DNA of 64,000 bases from Candidatus Thorarchaeota archaeon (GCA_029855935.1 JAGSHN010000017.1:10705-74704); one strand, 5' to 3'. Numbered from the stretch's first letter, positions 7,760 to 15,923 are shown. Made by a program: numbers and translations. Notes: generated by a model from the sequence alone, not told the origin.

Positions 7760-8512
7760 ATGACACAAGCAGAACGCAATGAGGATCCGGTGAAGATCGC
7801 CAAGAGGATACTGGATGCGCTGAGGAGAGAACCGTCTCTCCGAGAGGAGTTCCTTGAGATCATAGCCCCATCGACGTACGTCAGGCGTGACGAGCTGACA
7901 CAGGTCCTTGAGGAGATTCGACAACTCCGTATAGAGAGCAACAAACGCTTCGAGGCAATGGACAGACGATTCGAGGCAATGGACAGACGATTCGAGGCGA
8001 TGCAGAGACAGATGGACGAACGCTTCGAGGCAATGGACAGACGATTCGAGGCAATGCAGGAAGTCCTAGTTGTGATGCAGGCTGACATTGCGGACCTGTC
8101 GGGCAAGTACGGCAAGCGGGCTGAGGACGCTGTCCGGAGACTTCTCTCAAGAGTACTGGAGGCGGAGGGAATCGAGACTGCAAGGATTGAGCACATCCAG
8201 GTCAAGGACAGGGATGGCTCTGTCTTGGGCAAGGGCTACACGACGGACATCGACATCTACTACAAGGGCAGGGAGACATGGATAATAGAGTACAAGGCCC
8301 GTGCGAAGAGGGAGGACATCATTCATCTGCACCTGGTGGCGAGGCTTCTGAGGGAGCAGTACAGAATCAATCCCGACAGGGTGCTGATGGTCACTCTGAA
8401 CATAGCAGATGAGGCGCGAGTGCTGGCTGAGGACATGGACATAGAGGTGCTTCAGGGGAGGAGCACGAATCCCACACCACTACCGCCGCCTGCAACGGAC
8501 GGCCCAGCGTGA
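7760..8512 (+). CDS. Coiled-coil PD-(D/E)XK nuclease-like protein
   Basis: 250 residues. Residues 1-55 are helical; about 60-105 form a coiled coil of nearly identical heptads (RFEAMDR, RFEAMQR); the C-terminal half resembles the restriction-endonuclease-like fold, with YTTDIDIYY (Asp) and WIIEYKARA (E-x-K) as the apparent metal-binding core. The layout matches the DUF3782-type proteins found in archaea and cyanobacteria, whose role is not established. It is a lone gene with its own leaderless promoter. A proline-rich tail ends the protein. The nuclease fold is an inference from motif spacing; enzymatic activity is unknown. Confidence 0.8.
   Translation: MTQAERNEDPVKIAKRILDALRREPSLREEFLEIIAPSTYVRRDELTQVLEEIRQLRIESNKRFEAMDRRFEAMDRRFEAMQRQMDERFEAMDRRFEAMQEVLVVMQADIADLSGKYGKRAEDAVRRLLSRVLEAEGIETARIEHIQVKDRDGSVLGKGYTTDIDIYYKGRETWIIEYKARAKREDIIHLHLVARLLREQYRINPDRVLMVTLNIADEARVLAEDMDIEVLQGRSTNPTPLPPPATDGPA
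7946..8059 (+). repeat. In-gene 21-base tandem repeats encoding heptads
   Basis: Five near-identical 21-base units of the type cgattcgaggcaatggacag encode RFEAMDR/RFEAMQR, interrupted once by a divergent unit (QMDE). Identity at DNA level, including synonymous positions, indicates recent expansion or slippage that would lengthen the coiled coil in steps of one heptad. Confidence 0.85.
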
Positions 8513-8622
8513 ATGTCCGCTCGTTTTCTTGCTGATGTAGGCTGCTGTTTCTCGGAGATGGGAGGACCCAGCCGCAAGAGGAATGTGGAAACCTGGGCCA
8601 TTCCCCGAGGAGCCACAGGTTG

Positions 8623-8639
8623 TCCATATTGTATATGGA
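8623..8639. promoter_or_regulatory. Perfect inverted repeat TCCATAT-TGT-ATATGGA
   Basis: Two 7-base arms with a 3-base spacer in non-coding DNA. Symmetry suggests a DNA-binding site; a short RNA hairpin is the alternative. It is 110 bases past the stop of the nuclease-like gene and over 500 bases before the next start. Confidence 0.3.
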
Positions 8640-9098
8640 AGAGTCGCGTTTATTGGTTGTGTAGAGTGCGGATGACATGCGGCTAGTGTGCCATTGCCAG
8701 GGGCTGAAGCACAGCAGATACAATCATGGGTAGCACGTACCCCTGCGTCCCCGCATCCGGCGGTCCAGACAATGGCTCCGAAACACCTGTCCCTCTGATG
8801 CCAGCCACTCAGACGCAAGGTCCTGCCGCGCGGAGTAGTGACCTTATAGCGGAATGCCTCCCGCTAGCGCAGGACCATTTCCATTTCCATTTCCCTCAGT
8901 TGTCCTCCCAAATGCTCTAAGCAGGCTATCGACTGTTCTCGCAGTTCCCATCCGCTGCTGGCCGCCAGCACTGGAATCGGTGCAGTTCGCTATGGGACCC
9001 GTGGTCGCCATTGTGTTATGGGGCGCACTCAGCCACATCGCTTGGAGAAAGTACTGTGCAGGACGTCCCAATAATAGGGGGACCACAACGACGGACAG

Positions 9099-9108
9099 AT
9101 TAAATAGG
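9099..9108 (+). promoter_or_regulatory. TATA-like box for the gene at 9154
   Basis: ATTAAATAGG, 46-55 bases before the ATG at 9154, implying a leader of about 25 bases. Confidence 0.4.
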
Positions 9109-9153
9109 TGCATCAATCTTCGACTGTCCAGTGGTGACCGAGAAGTGTCGTCG

Positions 9154-9495
9154 ATGGACAGAAGGCGCTACACCTACTACGTCATATTGTTTCTCGGACT
9201 TGTCCTAGTGAGCCTCTATTTTCTAGTACTCTATCAATGGGTGGGACTGAGCAGTCTTGCCTCGCTATTGCTTGTTGGCAGTGGTGGCCTGTTCATCCTG
9301 CTCGCACTCGTTGCCCCCTTTGGCCGCTCTAGACCTGCAAGACTCGGACTCACTGCCTTGTGCGGTCTCATTGCTGGAACTCACGCATATCTCGATATCA
9401 TATTGCTGCAGGGTCAGATGGGGACTGTGATGTTCATATGGATTGGCCTGGGCACAATGCTCGTCACTGCACCACTGCGATGGCTCAAAGAGTGA
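9154..9495 (+). CDS. Small four-helix membrane protein, unknown
   Basis: 113 residues, mostly hydrophobic, with about four membrane segments separated by short charged turns (FGRSRPARLG between helices 2 and 3). No family recognised. Start chosen at ATG 9154 because a TATA-like box precedes it at a suitable distance; an in-frame GTG at 9145 is possible. It converges on the complex I accessory membrane gene at 9547, but has its own promoter, so a link with respiration is only positional. Confidence 0.6.
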   Translation: MDRRRYTYYVILFLGLVLVSLYFLVLYQWVGLSSLASLLLVGSGGLFILLALVAPFGRSRPARLGLTALCGLIAGTHAYLDIILLQGQMGTVMFIWIGLGTMLVTAPLRWLKE

Positions 9496-9546
9496 TTCGA
9501 TCTCATATTCCATTTCGCGGCAGTCAGCACGGCACGGGCCCAACCA

Positions 9547-10116
9547 CTACTCGGATTCGTCCCTCTTGCCCGTCTCGGCAGTCGACTCCTCAGTCCTCTC
9601 TATAGGCTCTCTCGCTTCTCCCTCTTTCTCACTGCCTCTCGTCTCCTCCGGCTCCTCCACGAACACCTCAACAGCCGAACGCACTGCTGGGCGTCCAGCG
9701 TACGAGAGTCTTGAGTAGTCAAGTAGGCCTGGCGTGACCGCATCCTCAAGAGGTGGTATCATTGCCAGACCGCCTGCCGTGACCAGAGCGCCGATGATCC
9801 CCCAGAAGACGAGTCCAAGGCCACCGCCCCACTCGGCCGGCACAGACATAGAAAAGATTGCGTAGAACAGTGATGCCACAACGGAGAAGCCGAACATCGT
9901 CGTCTTGGCCTTGCCGCGAACTGGTCGAAGGTATCCCACGTAGAGGAAGACCATCACCGGTGGCAGACCCAGCACGGGGAGGAGCACTGCGGTCAGGATG
10001 TTGAGCGTGATCGTACCAGTCAGCCACAGATAGCCAAAGCTGAAGTAGAACGCGCCCAGTATGGCCATTCCAAGCCAGACCATGCAGTAGTAGTCGGTGT
10101 CCTCTCGTAGATGCAT
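9547..10116 (-). CDS. Membrane protein downstream of the GlcD-NuoB fusion
   Basis: 189 residues: four or five hydrophobic segments (about 12-115) and then a highly charged, Glu/Arg-rich tail of about 50 residues that should be cytoplasmic. No family recognised. Its start lies 22 bases after the stop of the GlcD-NuoB fusion on the same strand, so the two are probably one transcript. A role as membrane anchor or assembly partner for the fused subunit is a reasonable guess from position, but nothing in the sequence proves it. Confidence 0.75.
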   Translation of the reverse strand: MHLREDTDYYCMVWLGMAILGAFYFSFGYLWLTGTITLNILTAVLLPVLGLPPVMVFLYVGYLRPVRGKAKTTMFGFSVVASLFYAIFSMSVPAEWGGGLGLVFWGIIGALVTAGGLAMIPPLEDAVTPGLLDYSRLSYAGRPAVRSAVEVFVEEPEETRGSEKEGEAREPIERTEESTAETGKRDESE

Positions 10117-10138
10117 CTCTCTATCTCCTCCCTGTGGT

Positions 10139-12079
10139 CTATCTCAGGAAGCCCATGGCATCCTGGTTCTCGTATTTCATCTGCCAGTGCGTCGTGCCAG
10201 CACGGATCTTGTTCTGAAGTATCAGATGGGCTCGTATGAAGTCTGACGGCTTCGGCGGGCACCCCGGTAGATAGACATCCACAGGAACGACCTCCTCGGG
10301 GTCCTTGACAAGAGAGTAGCCGTCCCAGAACATGCCGCCGCTCGCAGCACACTGACCGAACGATATCACAAACTTTGGCTCAGGCATCTGCTCGTAGATT
10401 CGGCGCAGCCTGGGCGCCATCTTCTTCGTCAGCGAACCGGATATCCACAGCACATCAGTCTGACGAGGACCAAACAGCGGAAGCATACCGAACCGCTCAG
10501 TGTCCCACCGTGGAGCCACAGCGGCGGACCCCTCGACCATGCAGCAGCCCAGACCGAACTGTACTGGCCAGGGACTGTGAGCACGACCCCATCGGAGAAG
10601 CCACTTGATCGGTGGCAGGTTCTGCAGCCACTTCAACACGATTGGCCCCATCCGGCCGAAGCCGTTCCTCAGCAGATCGTAGCCAAGCCACATGAAGTAC
10701 TTGCCGACTCTGAGTACAAGAGGCAGCCAGTAGGCAAACACCTTCCCCGGGTTCGCCACCTCATTGGGGTCGAACTTGAGCTTGGCGGCACGAATCCGTG
10801 CAAGGCGCCTCTTGCCGAAGTACTGTGGAGCATAGTTCGCCAGCCAGATGCCGGTCGAATGAACGTGACCCCCGTGCCTCTGTGCAATCTTGAAGACCAC
10901 GAAGCTCTGAACCCAAGATAGCATGAAGCCGAACCGCCGCTCGTCCTCAAGGAAGTAGCCCATTAGCGTGACCCCGTTCTTCGATGTCACGTAGCCGTCC
11001 ATGCCTGCCCGCGCTGAGGCCTGCTCGAACTGAAAGTCGTCGAGGATGAGCATCAGATTCTCCAATGGCGCAAAGGCCTGTCCGACGACCAGCGACGGGC
11101 CGAGCTTCTTGATCTTCATTGGATAGAAGCGCTGCTCCCACTCGTGTTCCGCAACGTGCTCGTCGTAGACTTTGCCCTTCAGCTCCTTCGCCACCCTGCG
11201 TACAACCTCGAGGCCCTCCTCGGTCTCCTCATCGGAACCATCGTACGCAAAGAGCGCGACACAGTGATGAACGGGATAGGGATAGGGGCCCGGGCCCTCC
11301 CAGATCTCCTTCTTGAGGTCGACGTACTTGCTCTCCTTGAACTTGATTGTGTGTGGGAGCGGACCCTCCTCCAGAATCTTCTCGATTGCAAATGTCATCA
11401 GGTAGTTCTCAGGAAAGCTGACGACGATGCACTTGATGGGGGTGAGAGCTTTGACCTTGAGCGTGACCTTGGTGATTATCCCCAGAATGCCCTCGGTGTC
11501 GCAGAACAGGTCGGTATCGCGGCTGCGCACAATTCGCCCATTGGGGAGGACCACCTCGACCTCCTCGACGTTCTCGTTGATGTTGCCGTACTTCAGCGAG
11601 CCGATACCGTCACCACCCTGAGCCACCCAACCTCCAACCGTGGCCGAGATTCCCGATGAGGGATAGGTGCGCAGGTCCAGTCCCTGACGATTGAGCTCAA
11701 ACTGCAGGTGCGCCCAGGAGATTCCGGGCTCCACTGTGACCGTCAGGCCCTCGGGGTCGACACTCAACACGCGATCCATCCTACGCATATCAACAATGAT
11801 GCCGCCCTTTCTGGGAATCGCACCGCCGTAGCCTGAGGTGCCAGCGCCACGTGGGACAATTGGCACGCGCTCCTCATTGGCGAACTTGAAGAGCGCGACA
11901 ATCTCGTCCACCGACTCGGGCTGCACAAGTGCATCAGGTTTGTTGTTCATCAGCCAGCCGACCTGCTTGGGCAGTGAACCTACATCCATACTGTGGATGT
12001 GAAGCTCGTACTTCTCTGTGATCAGCCGGTCACCGAATATCGCTTTCAGGCGCTCCAATTGATCCTTCTTCAGTCCCAT
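10139..12079 (-). CDS. GlcD-type FAD oxidase fused to complex I NuoB
   Basis: 646 residues in one uninterrupted frame. Residues 45-210 are the FAD-binding domain of the GlcD/D-lactate dehydrogenase family, with PRGAGTSGYGGAIP at 77-90. Residues 210-450 are the matching C-terminal oxidase domain, ending with the family hallmark FDPNEVANPGKVF. A hydrophobic/amphipathic linker (about 450-490) leads into a complete NuoB: all four ligands of cluster N2 are present, C512-C513 (GLGCCMVE), C577 (FGQCAAS) and C607 (LPGCPPKP). The canonical HxGDGNxH motif of 2-hydroxyacid oxidases is replaced by HGGHVHSTG (402-410), so the substrate is uncertain. As the only NuoB in view, the protein should put a flavin site into complex I. 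Confidence 0.93.
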   Translation of the reverse strand: MGLKKDQLERLKAIFGDRLITEKYELHIHSMDVGSLPKQVGWLMNNKPDALVQPESVDEIVALFKFANEERVPIVPRGAGTSGYGGAIPRKGGIIVDMRRMDRVLSVDPEGLTVTVEPGISWAHLQFELNRQGLDLRTYPSSGISATVGGWVAQGGDGIGSLKYGNINENVEEVEVVLPNGRIVRSRDTDLFCDTEGILGIITKVTLKVKALTPIKCIVVSFPENYLMTFAIEKILEEGPLPHTIKFKESKYVDLKKEIWEGPGPYPYPVHHCVALFAYDGSDEETEEGLEVVRRVAKELKGKVYDEHVAEHEWEQRFYPMKIKKLGPSLVVGQAFAPLENLMLILDDFQFEQASARAGMDGYVTSKNGVTLMGYFLEDERRFGFMLSWVQSFVVFKIAQRHGGHVHSTGIWLANYAPQYFGKRRLARIRAAKLKFDPNEVANPGKVFAYWLPLVLRVGKYFMWLGYDLLRNGFGRMGPIVLKWLQNLPPIKWLLRWGRAHSPWPVQFGLGCCMVEGSAAVAPRWDTERFGMLPLFGPRQTDVLWISGSLTKKMAPRLRRIYEQMPEPKFVISFGQCAASGGMFWDGYSLVKDPEEVVPVDVYLPGCPPKPSDFIRAHLILQNKIRAGTTHWQMKYENQDAMGFLR

Positions 12080-12144
12080 ACGGTATCACGCCCGAGGTCA
12101 ATGTGGGAGCCTTCGAAGACTCAGTTCCTGTCAGGCCTAGACCG

Positions 12145-12155
12145 TGAATAAAAAG
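12145..12155 (-). promoter_or_regulatory. TATA-like box of the GlcD-NuoB gene
   Basis: The minus strand reads CTTTTTATTC, about 66-76 bases before the ATG at 12079, giving a leader near 45 bases. It lies in the 224-base divergent promoter region shared with the CCG-domain gene. Confidence 0.45.
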
Positions 12156-12255
12156 ATAGCGAGTCGGCAATAGTCGTCCGATTGTGCAGATACTCAGCAG
12201 GGTCATCCCCTCAGATGGGGCCCTGTCATAGGACACGATATTCAAACAAGTGGTT

Positions 12256-12270
12256 GAATAAAGATATAAT
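12256..12270 (+). promoter_or_regulatory. TATA-like box of the CCG-domain gene
   Basis: AATAAAGATATAAT, 34-48 bases before the GTG at 12304, implying a short leader. The two divergent TATA boxes are about 100 bases apart, close enough for shared regulation. Confidence 0.5.
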
Positions 12271-12303
12271 GGAGCAGTCGTCGCATTAGGAAAACCTATT
12301 TAC

Positions 12304-13590
12304 GTGGGCAAGGGCCGCTTTCCCCGGTCAAAGAACGACAACAGGTCAAAGAGGCAGGCCCCAATGCACTTCGAGATGCTTGAACAGTACAACCTTCAGG
12401 ACATGGCCTTCATCTGTGCCCAGTGCAGCTTCTGTCAGGTGGGTCACGGTGCGTGCCCGACCTACAAGGTCAAGCGCCGGGACAGCTACTCAGGCAAGGG
12501 CAAGATGATCATCGCACGAGCGCTACTTCAGGGTAGGCTCTCACCCAGCGAGGCACTGGAGGGTCTTCGCGATGCCGTGTTCGGATGCACCCTCTGTGGC
12601 GGATGTGAGGAGGTGTGTCAAGTAGACATACCCTTTGTCCAGATCTACCAACTTCTGCGTGGTGAGTTCCTCAAGCTGAACCTCTGGCCGGAGCAGCTAA
12701 AGATGATGAAGAAGACCCTGATCAAGACACGGAACGTGCAGGGCCAGCCGAACATCGACCGTGTGGAGGGATGGTCATACTGGCATCCCGATGAGGATGC
12801 GCTCTTGGAGAAAGTGGGGCAGCCTGCGGAGACCGGGTTCTTCGTCGGATGCGGTTCATCATTCCGCGGTATTGCCATTCAGGCGACGATTGCCACAACT
12901 CTGATTCTCGATGACGCCGGCATCGAATACACGCTTCTTGGAGAGGACGAGTGGTGTTGCGGAGCCCCGCTGATCATGACTGGCGACTTCGAGGGCGCGA
13001 AGGAGTTCGCTCTACACAACATCGAGGAGTTCCGCAAGCTCGGTGTGAAGCGGATTGTGACAAATTGTCCAGGCTGCTACAAGATGTGGCATCACGAGTA
13101 TCACCAGCTTCTCGGCATTGATCACGAATTTGAGATCGTGTACGGTCCCGTACTCTACGCCAAGCTAGTAGAGGAGGGCAAGCTGGAGGGCAAGATTAAG
13201 GACCTCCCGGTCTCGGTCACATTCCACGACCCGTGCGATGCTGGGCGCAACAGTGGCATCTATGAGGAGCCCAGAGTTGTACTGAAGAACATACCCGGAC
13301 TCAGATTTGAGGAGCTTCCTCACAACCGGGAGAACTCGTACTGCTGCGGTTCAGGAGGTGTTCTGAGAGCACAGGACGAGGAGTTCTGTCTGAAGATAAA
13401 CGAGCTGAAAGTACGCGACATCGAGCAGACGGATGCGGACTGGGTGATCTCCGCCTGCCCGTCATGTGTGGACTTCATCAACACAGGACTACCAGAGGCC
13501 GGGTCTGAGAAGAAGTCCAAGGACCTCGCCGTGCTGCTTGCAGAGGCTCTCGGACATACCTGGGACGGACTCGACGACGTCTACGGCTGA
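12304..13590 (+). CDS. GlcF/HdrD-type Fe-S protein with two CCG domains
   Basis: 428 residues. Two [4Fe-4S] motifs, C38-C41-C44-C51 and C95-C98-C101-C105, are followed by two CCG domains: C183, C218-C219, C255, C258 and C311, C347-C348, C385, C388. This is the architecture of GlcF (glycolate oxidase), LutA/LldE relatives and HdrD, which relay electrons between an FAD dehydrogenase and a carrier, or hold a noncubane cluster acting on disulfides. It is divergent from the GlcD-NuoB fusion; since GlcD works with GlcF, the two proteins probably form one complex. The start is GTG 12304 or possibly ATG 12364. The 3' end overlaps the convergent menA-like gene by 10 bases. Confidence 0.9.
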   Translation: MGKGRFPRSKNDNRSKRQAPMHFEMLEQYNLQDMAFICAQCSFCQVGHGACPTYKVKRRDSYSGKGKMIIARALLQGRLSPSEALEGLRDAVFGCTLCGGCEEVCQVDIPFVQIYQLLRGEFLKLNLWPEQLKMMKKTLIKTRNVQGQPNIDRVEGWSYWHPDEDALLEKVGQPAETGFFVGCGSSFRGIAIQATIATTLILDDAGIEYTLLGEDEWCCGAPLIMTGDFEGAKEFALHNIEEFRKLGVKRIVTNCPGCYKMWHHEYHQLLGIDHEFEIVYGPVLYAKLVEEGKLEGKIKDLPVSVTFHDPCDAGRNSGIYEEPRVVLKNIPGLRFEELPHNRENSYCCGSGGVLRAQDEEFCLKINELKVRDIEQTDADWVISACPSCVDFINTGLPEAGSEKKSKDLAVLLAEALGHTWDGLDDVYG

Positions 13591-14627
13591 GGCGCCGGGG
13601 GAGGTCGCAGCAGAGTCCTGACTGCCAGCCCTACAAAGACGAGTAGCATCACAGCAACGAGAACGTATACCAGTAGTGGCGTCCTCATGTCAATCACAAC
13701 ATAGCCAACCGTCAGGTACAGTCCCGTCAACAGATGGGTCATAATCGTCCCGGCGTTCGCAGGTATCATTCTCAGGGGCTCATCGTAATGTCGTCGTGCA
13801 GTCCTGATTGCAATGGCCGCGATAGGAACCGTGAGCAGACCATAGAGCTGCGTCCACGGAACAAGGCCAACGAACGTGAACAACACTATGACAGCATAGG
13901 TGACGATCATCAGACCCGCATACACAGCTGATGCTCGCCTCCTACCCAGACGCACTACAGCCGTGTACTTGCCAGCAGCCCTGTCGCCCTCCATATCTGG
14001 AAACTCATTGATGAACAACACCAGAGAGATGAGTAGTGCCACCGGGAGCGAGGCGAAGACTGGTTCCCAGTCAAGGGCCTGTGTCTGCACGAAGAAGGCT
14101 CCAAGCGTCATCAGGATGCCAAAGTTCAGCCCGATGAATATCTCTCCAATCCCCCGACTCACAAGCCTGACTGGGGGTGCTGTGTAGAAGAAACCAGATG
14201 CTGCACCAATCAGCCCAAGGACAACTATCACCCAACCGAGGTGGAGATAGAGGTAGAAGCCGATTGCCACGGCAATGCCGAAGAAGACGAATGACCCCGC
14301 GAGGACCTCGCCGGGACTCAACAGGCCCTCCTGTATCACCCGGCTGCCTCCACTGAAGGGTCGAATGAAACCCTCGTTGACGTTATCGGCGCCACTCTTG
14401 TAGTCGAAGTAGTCATTGGCGATGTTTGCGCCGAGATGCAGACAGGCGGCCGCCACAAGAGTGAGGAAGAAAAACCAGAGGTTCAGGCCGTGCGTCCGCT
14501 CCCAAGCAATTGCGGTTCCTAGCAGCACGGGAACGAGTGACGCCGTCAAGAAACTCAACCTCATCTCACGTATCCAGATTCGAAGCCTCCCGGGCTTCGG
14601 CTCTACTGGGGCTCTCTCGCCAGTCAT
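13581..14627 (-). CDS. menA: UbiA-family prenyltransferase, MenA-like
   Basis: 348 residues from ATG 14627, about eight or nine membrane helices. The two aspartate-rich motifs that bind prenyl diphosphate and Mg2+ are present: NDYFDYKSGAD (N71-D72..D75) and NEFPDMEGD (D211..D215). This pattern and length fit 1,4-dihydroxy-2-naphthoate prenyltransferase, the membrane step of menaquinone synthesis. Other UbiA members such as geranylgeranylglyceryl-phosphate transferases are the alternative. A longer frame to 14696 is rejected because a TATA-like box lies at 14656-14664, inside it. A MenA next to a complex I module fits a menaquinone-based chain. Confidence 0.85.
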   Translation of the reverse strand: MTGERAPVEPKPGRLRIWIREMRLSFLTASLVPVLLGTAIAWERTHGLNLWFFFLTLVAAACLHLGANIANDYFDYKSGADNVNEGFIRPFSGGSRVIQEGLLSPGEVLAGSFVFFGIAVAIGFYLYLHLGWVIVVLGLIGAASGFFYTAPPVRLVSRGIGEIFIGLNFGILMTLGAFFVQTQALDWEPVFASLPVALLISLVLFINEFPDMEGDRAAGKYTAVVRLGRRRASAVYAGLMIVTYAVIVLFTFVGLVPWTQLYGLLTVPIAAIAIRTARRHYDEPLRMIPANAGTIMTHLLTGLYLTVGYVVIDMRTPLLVYVLVAVMLLVFVGLAVRTLLRPPPAPQP

Positions 14628-14655
14628 TGTGGGTCGACGGAGCAGCAGGCGGGAA

Positions 14656-14664
14656 GAATAAAAG
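14656..14664 (-). promoter_or_regulatory. TATA-like box of the menA-like gene
   Basis: Minus strand CTTTTATTC, 29-37 bases before ATG 14627; transcription would begin only a few bases before the start codon. Confidence 0.5.
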
Positions 14665-14784
14665 ATTGATGGAACAGGGCCGGCATAGTAACGCATTCGG
14701 GGTCACACCGCGCACGATCCCCTGGGCCTACACCAAGAGACAATGCCCTTCAGGGCGGATTCCACATTGTCCTCAGGACAAGTA

Positions 14785-14793
14785 CTTTAAGAG
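14785..14793 (+). promoter_or_regulatory. TATA-like box of the prenyl diphosphate synthase gene
   Basis: CTTTAAGAG, 48-56 bases before ATG 14841, leaving a leader of about 25 bases. Confidence 0.4.
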
Positions 14794-14840
14794 GCGGTCG
14801 TCACGTAGCACTGTCGCCTGTTATCCGGAGAGGTAGCGTC

Positions 14841-15908
14841 ATGTCCGGCAGAGAGATGTCGACAGACAGGGATTCTCGCACCGAGTGCGACCAGCGCGAC
14901 ACGAGTCTCGCTGCCGGTTCCACAGGCCTGCTCACAATCGATGATCTCACCGCCGACGAGGAGTTCGGAGCAATAATATCGGCTATCAACACGGCGATGG
15001 ACGAGTTTGTTCAGAACCTATACGGAGAGCCTGCCTCACTCTATGAGGCGGCCAGACACCTGCTTGTTGCCGGGGGCAAGAGGCTCCGCTCTCTGATTGT
15101 CCTCTTGGCGACACAGGCGGTCGGAGGTGACATTGAGGACGCATTGCCGTTCGCTGTAGCAATGGAGCTGGTGCAGACCGCCAGCCTTCTTCACGATGAC
15201 GTGATTGACGACGACGTCCTACGGCGAGGTGTCGAGACCGCACACAGAAAGTTCGGGACCAGAATTGCAATCCTCGCGGGAGACCTTCTCGTTGCAGAGG
15301 CGATGAGCCTGATTGGAGAGAGGGCGACTCCAGAGCTCCTCGCCATGATAGGAAAGGCGGGGATAATGCTGTGTGAGGGCGAGGCATCCGACTTGCTGAT
15401 GGAGATCACTGATAGCGAGTCGGTCAGTGTGAGACGCTATCTGGCAATGGCGGAGAGAAAGACCGCATCACTTCTGCGGGTAGCGGCAGGTGTCGGGGCA
15501 GTGGTCGGAGGTGGTACGACAGAGCAGCGCGACGCTCTGATGGAGTACGCTCGGAAGATTGGTCTGGCATTCCAGATTCGTGACGATGTTCTGAATCTGA
15601 CATCAACTCCCGATGTGACAGGCAAGTCGGTCCTCTCAGACCTGAAGTGGAAGACCAGCAACTACGTGGTGATCCACTGCCTCGAACACTGCAGTCAGCC
15701 TGTTCGCGAGGAGTGCCTGAGGGCACTCGGATCCAACTCGTATGAGGACGTTCTCCGTGTCCTGGAGGAGTCCGGTTCCATAGCGCACGCGAATGAGGTG
15801 GCGTGGCGCTTGGCACGTGAGGCAAAGGCCGTCCTGAGAGGCGCAGACCTGCAGAAGAAACATCTTCTTGAGAGGCTCGCTGACTTTGTCGTCCTCAGGG
15901 CGCACTAG
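14841..15908 (+). CDS. Polyprenyl (geranylgeranyl-type) diphosphate synthase
   Basis: 355 residues of the trans-isoprenyl diphosphate synthase family. The first aspartate-rich motif is LLHDDVIDDDVLRRG (D119, D120, D123) and the second is QIRDDVLN; the basic substrate site is GGKRLRSL near residue 79. It condenses isopentenyl diphosphate units to make the prenyl chain for archaeal lipids or a quinone tail. The residues just before the first motif are small, which usually goes with C20 or longer products, but chain length cannot be fixed by eye. About 35 extra polar N-terminal residues precede the catalytic fold; ATG 14856 is an alternative start. Confidence 0.9.
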   Translation: MSGREMSTDRDSRTECDQRDTSLAAGSTGLLTIDDLTADEEFGAIISAINTAMDEFVQNLYGEPASLYEAARHLLVAGGKRLRSLIVLLATQAVGGDIEDALPFAVAMELVQTASLLHDDVIDDDVLRRGVETAHRKFGTRIAILAGDLLVAEAMSLIGERATPELLAMIGKAGIMLCEGEASDLLMEITDSESVSVRRYLAMAERKTASLLRVAAGVGAVVGGGTTEQRDALMEYARKIGLAFQIRDDVLNLTSTPDVTGKSVLSDLKWKTSNYVVIHCLEHCSQPVREECLRALGSNSYEDVLRVLEESGSIAHANEVAWRLAREAKAVLRGADLQKKHLLERLADFVVLRAH

Positions 15909-15923
15909 GAACGGGACATGGTC

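Larger units (their letters stand above)
8513..9153. other. Gene-free stretch
   Basis: No convincing gene on either strand. It contains a 17-base inverted repeat at 8623-8639, a short run of three ttccat units near 8878-8897, and the promoter of the gene at 9154. An open frame from 8854 joins the downstream gene in frame, but its first 100 residues are low-complexity and not protein-like. Confidence 0.4.

Noticed and set aside
7475-7924. 149-codon minus-strand frame overlapping the nuclease-like gene
   Set aside because: Half lies antisense to a good gene and the rest has no recognisable family; a few hydrophobic residues in a row are not enough.
8854-9153. N-terminal extension of the small membrane protein
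   Set aside because: First 100 codons are low-complexity (PFPFPFPS) and lie upstream of the TATA-like box.
12304-13590. Methanogen heterodisulfide reductase subunit HdrD as a firm call
   Set aside because: Domain set fits, but GlcF-type proteins share it and the GlcD-type neighbour favours that reading; no other methanogenesis gene is present.
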